NCBI RefSeq assembly: GCF_016008875.1
Contig: NZ_JADTQG010000015.1
Span: forward strand, 120,288-184,287
DNA: 64,000 bases
Source: Ectopseudomonas mendocina
Lineage (GTDB): Bacteria; Pseudomonadota; Gammaproteobacteria; Pseudomonadales; Pseudomonadaceae
Direction: 5' to 3'
Shown here: one piece after another, positions 61,832 to 64,000 of the stretch
How the letters are laid out: each line of letters begins with the position of its first letter
How positions within the stretch are numbered: position 1 is the first letter of the stretch
The notes under the pieces: model-generated
What the model was told of the DNA's origin: nothing
The model's input: only the letters and a program-made list of their open reading frames with translations
Databases searched by the model: none
Translations under genes and position numbers: made by a program

Positions 61832-62428
61832 TCAGATCAGCGACTTGGCTTGCGGCACGAGGGTGGCGAAGTTGTCACCGAGGGCGATCATTTCGATACG
61901 GTGGACCTCGGCGGCGTCGATCACGCTGCCGTCCGGCGCGGGCAAGTCGCGGGTGGCGCAGGCGGCGTCGACCAGGGTGCAGCGATAACCATAGTCCTTG
62001 GCGGCGCGTACCGTGGTGCTGACGCTGGAGTGGGTCATGAAGCCGCAGACGATCAGGTCGAGATGGCCGAGGGCCTGCAGGCGATCATGCAGTTCGGTAC
62101 CGGCGAAGGCGTTGGGCAGACGTTTTTCCACGACGATTTCGCCGGCCAGTGGCGCTGCCTCCGGCAGATGACGACCGCGTGGGCCGCTGGGGTCGAGCAA
62201 GCCTCCGGGAATGCCGAGGTGCTTGACGTGGACGATGTGGGTGCCGGCTGCGCGGGCGGCAGCCAGCAGACTGGCGATCTCCGCCAGTGCGGGATCCAGG
62301 CCGGGAAGTGCCAGTACGCCGCTGCGGTACTCTTCCTGGGCATCGATGATCAGCAAGGTCGCATTGCTCAGGCTGGCCGGTGCGTGGCCACGACCGGTGA
62401 GCTGGAACATGGTTTGCGGATGGGACAT
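61832..62428 (-). CDS. Isochorismatase-family hydrolase with the nucleophilic Cys replaced by Ser
   Basis: A 198-residue cysteine-hydrolase-fold protein. It keeps the acidic residue (LLIIDAQEEY, D29) and the lysine (VVEKRLPNAF, K102). The usual T-H-x-C-V nucleophile motif reads GFMTHSSVSTT, with Ser135 where Cys is expected. Some family members (EntB-type isochorismatases) also lack the Cys, so it may hydrolyse a vinyl ether or have a changed mechanism. ATG 62428 has AGGAG at good spacing. No pathway neighbours point to a substrate. Confidence 0.88.
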   Translation of the reverse strand: MSHPQTMFQLTGRGHAPASLSNATLLIIDAQEEYRSGVLALPGLDPALAEIASLLAAARAAGTHIVHVKHLGIPGGLLDPSGPRGRHLPEAAPLAGEIVVEKRLPNAFAGTELHDRLQALGHLDLIVCGFMTHSSVSTTVRAAKDYGYRCTLVDAACATRDLPAPDGSVIDAAEVHRIEMIALGDNFATLVPQAKSLI

Positions 62429-62583
62429 CTCGGGCTCCTGGCTGATGGTGATGATGTGCCATTGTCCGCTTGCCAGAGCGGTCTGTGAACCTCTATCTGC
62501 GCCAATGCTTGCTCGGTGCATCGCGCCGGAGCAGAATCGGAACTGCCCTGAAGGAGTTGGGGTCGTACGCAAAAGGAGTTGCC

Positions 62584-62712
62584 ATGTCGCTTTTGTCGCA
62601 GTTGTCCCCGCATTTCTGGCTTTTGTTCTCCATCGCCGTTTCGGTCGCCGTGCTGCGCGAGTTGCGCCGCCCCGACGAGGACATGGCGCGCAAGAAGCAA
62701 AAAGGTTCGTGA
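62584..62712 (+). CDS. Small membrane protein (42 aa)
   Basis: A 42-residue frame with a strong AAAGGAG 5 nt before ATG. One hydrophobic helix (FWLLFSIAVSVAVL) is followed by a charged tail (RELRRPDEDMARKKQKGS). It lies 77 bp upstream of prmB. The ribosome-binding site and amphipathic layout favour a real small protein, but I cannot assign a family. Confidence 0.55.
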   Translation: MSLLSQLSPHFWLLFSIAVSVAVLRELRRPDEDMARKKQKGS

Positions 62713-62789
62713 GCACTCGTTAACCCATCGTTCATGCGCTGGCTACCGCCCTGGGCTAAACTTCCGCACTTTTCATTCGGAGGCCGCCC

Positions 62790-63710
62790 GTGACCGATCT
62801 CACTACCCGTTTACGCACCCTGCGTGATTACATCCGCTGGGCTGTCAGCCGTTTTCAGGCCGAGCAACTGTTCTTCGGCCACGGCACCGACAACGCCTGG
62901 GACGAGGCGCGCCAGCTGGTGCTCGGTGCGCTGCACCTGCCCTGGGAAATCTCCGACGCCTACCTCGATTGCCGCCTGGAAGACGACGAGCACGCCCACC
63001 TGCAGGCACTGCTCAAGCGTCGCATTGAAGAGCGCGTTCCTACCGCCTACCTGCTGGGCGAAGCCTGGTTCTGCGGCTTGCCCTTCGTGGTCGATGAGCG
63101 CGTGCTGATACCGCGCTCGCCAATCGCCGAGCTGATCGATCGTCATTTCTCCCCCTGGCTGCCAATCGAGCCTGCGCGAATCCTCGACCTGTGTACCGGC
63201 TCTGGCTGCATCGGCATCGCCTGCGCTTACGAATTTCCCGAGGCGGAAGTGGTGTTGGGCGACCTGTCGTTCGATGCGCTGGAGGTGGCCAACCTCAACA
63301 TCGAGCGCCATGGCCTGGAGGAGCGCGTCTATTGCGTGCAGGGCGATGGTTTCGCCGAATTGCCTGGGCAGCGTTTCGATCTGATCGTGTCCAACCCGCC
63401 TTATGTCGACGCCGAGGATTTCGCCGATATGCCGGCCGAATACCAGCACGAACCGGCGATGGGACTGGCTTGCGGAAATGACGGCCTGGATCTGGTACGG
63501 CGCATGCTGGCCGAAGCGGCGGATCACCTGACCGAGCGTGGCGTGCTGATCGTCGAGGTAGGCAACAGCCAGGTGCATGTCGAGGCGCTGTATCCGGAGG
63601 TGGACTTCACCTGGCTGGACTTCCAGCGCGGCGGGCACGGCGTGTTCCTGCTGGCGGCCAAGCAGTGCCGCGAGCATCAGGAGCTTTTTCGTTCGCGAGT
63701 GAAGGGTTGA
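62790..63710 (+). CDS. prmB: Ribosomal protein uL3 glutamine methyltransferase PrmB
   Basis: A 306-residue HemK-family N5-glutamine methyltransferase that modifies ribosomal protein L3. It has the SAM-binding motif ILDLCTGSGCIGIACAYEFP and the catalytic NPPY (LIVSNPPYVDAEDF). The GTG start at 62790 is preceded by CGGAGG 6-7 nt upstream. In most Pseudomonas prmB is followed by aroC, which would lie beyond the window. The length is typical. Confidence 0.95.
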   Translation: MTDLTTRLRTLRDYIRWAVSRFQAEQLFFGHGTDNAWDEARQLVLGALHLPWEISDAYLDCRLEDDEHAHLQALLKRRIEERVPTAYLLGEAWFCGLPFVVDERVLIPRSPIAELIDRHFSPWLPIEPARILDLCTGSGCIGIACAYEFPEAEVVLGDLSFDALEVANLNIERHGLEERVYCVQGDGFAELPGQRFDLIVSNPPYVDAEDFADMPAEYQHEPAMGLACGNDGLDLVRRMLAEAADHLTERGVLIVEVGNSQVHVEALYPEVDFTWLDFQRGGHGVFLLAAKQCREHQELFRSRVKG

Positions 63711-63750
63711 TCGTTATTTTTTCGCGGCTGAAGCCGCTCCACAAAAAATC

Positions 63751-63978
63751 AGGCCCGGCAGCGGATGGATGTGGCCGCGCGGCCTTGTAGGAGCGGATTT
63801 ATCCGCGAAAGGCGGCAGGCATAGGGATCGTGATGATCGCGAATAAATTCGCTCCTACAAAAGCAGGCCTGGCAGCGGATGGATGTGGCTGCACGGCCTG
63901 TAGGAGCGGATTTATCCGCGAAAGGTGGCAGGCATAGAGATCGTGATGATCGCGAATGAATTTGCTCCTACAGGGGGG
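63751..63978. repeat. 114-bp REPIN unit duplicated in tandem
   Basis: AGGCC(C/T)GGCAGCGGATGGATGTGG begins at 63751 and 63865. Each copy continues with TGTAGGAGCGGATTTATCCGCGAA...TCGTGATGATCGCGAAT and ends in CTCCTACA. A further half REP (TCGCGGCTGAAGCCGCTCC) lies at 63722. No gene is visible from 63711 to the window end. Confidence 0.9.
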
Positions 63979-64000
63979 CGCGTAGTTGCGTAGATACCGC

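Overview
The window is high-GC proteobacterial DNA whose gene content and order match the Pseudomonas aeruginosa/mendocina group. The markers are a ccm cytochrome c maturation operon, gcl-hyi-glxR-ttuD-pyk, a purine-degradation cluster, and smc-zipA-ligA. From memory (not checked), most of it is collinear with the PAO1 PA1479-PA1529 region. The intergenic DNA is full of REP/REPIN-type palindromes (GTAGGAGCG..., GTAGCCCGGAT...), as is usual in Pseudomonas. I saw no rRNA, tRNA, CRISPR array, prophage or intact insertion sequence.

Layout. 1-4076: end of the ccm operon (ccmF partial, ccmG, ccmH, ccmI), a small lipoprotein gene and a terminator. 4077-5600: a lower-GC pair of unrecognised genes followed by a 178-bp MITE-like element. 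5610-9829: DASS carboxylate transporter, potassium channel, sterol-desaturase-like enzyme and AraC regulator. 10318-15915: a complete RND efflux operon, followed by a 287-bp sequence repeated about three times. 16805-20682: topoisomerase IB, an unrecognised secreted protein and a urea transporter. 20879-28042 (minus strand): glyoxylate-to-pyruvate operon gcl-hyi-glxR-ttuD-pyk, with a divergent LysR gene. 29251-32635: GlcG-like protein, RutR-like TetR regulator, moaA and a solute-binding protein. 32640-52225: purine and nucleobase uptake and catabolism. 52232-63710: housekeeping genes (smc, zipA, ligA, folE, smr, prmB) with a few small or uncertain genes.

How it works together. Imported purines (Tsx/OmpK-type channel and three permeases) are converted guanine -> xanthine (GuaD) -> urate (XdhAB, with XdhC and MoaA for the molybdenum cofactor) -> 5-hydroxyisourate (PuuD) -> OHCU (UraH) -> allantoin (UraD) -> allantoate (PuuE). 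AllA releases glyoxylate and urea from ureidoglycolate. Glyoxylate then passes through Gcl, GlxR, TtuD and Pyk (enolase elsewhere) to pyruvate. The allantoicase step between PuuE and AllA is not encoded here. A urea transporter lies at the far end of the glyoxylate operon.

Regulation. A palindrome close to TTGTRYACAA lies upstream of nearly every transcription unit in 29-47 kb: the GlcG-like gene, moaA, the NCS1 permease, the xanthine/urate permease, puuE, uraH, the AzgA-type permease, a GntR/FCD regulator gene and xdhC. This looks like one regulon controlled by that GntR protein. xdhA has a different 39-bp inverted-repeat operator shared with a second GntR gene. These two operator families, the repeat-derived stop codons and the unrecognised genes are the most interesting observations. 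I found no clearly new multi-gene defence or biosynthetic system.
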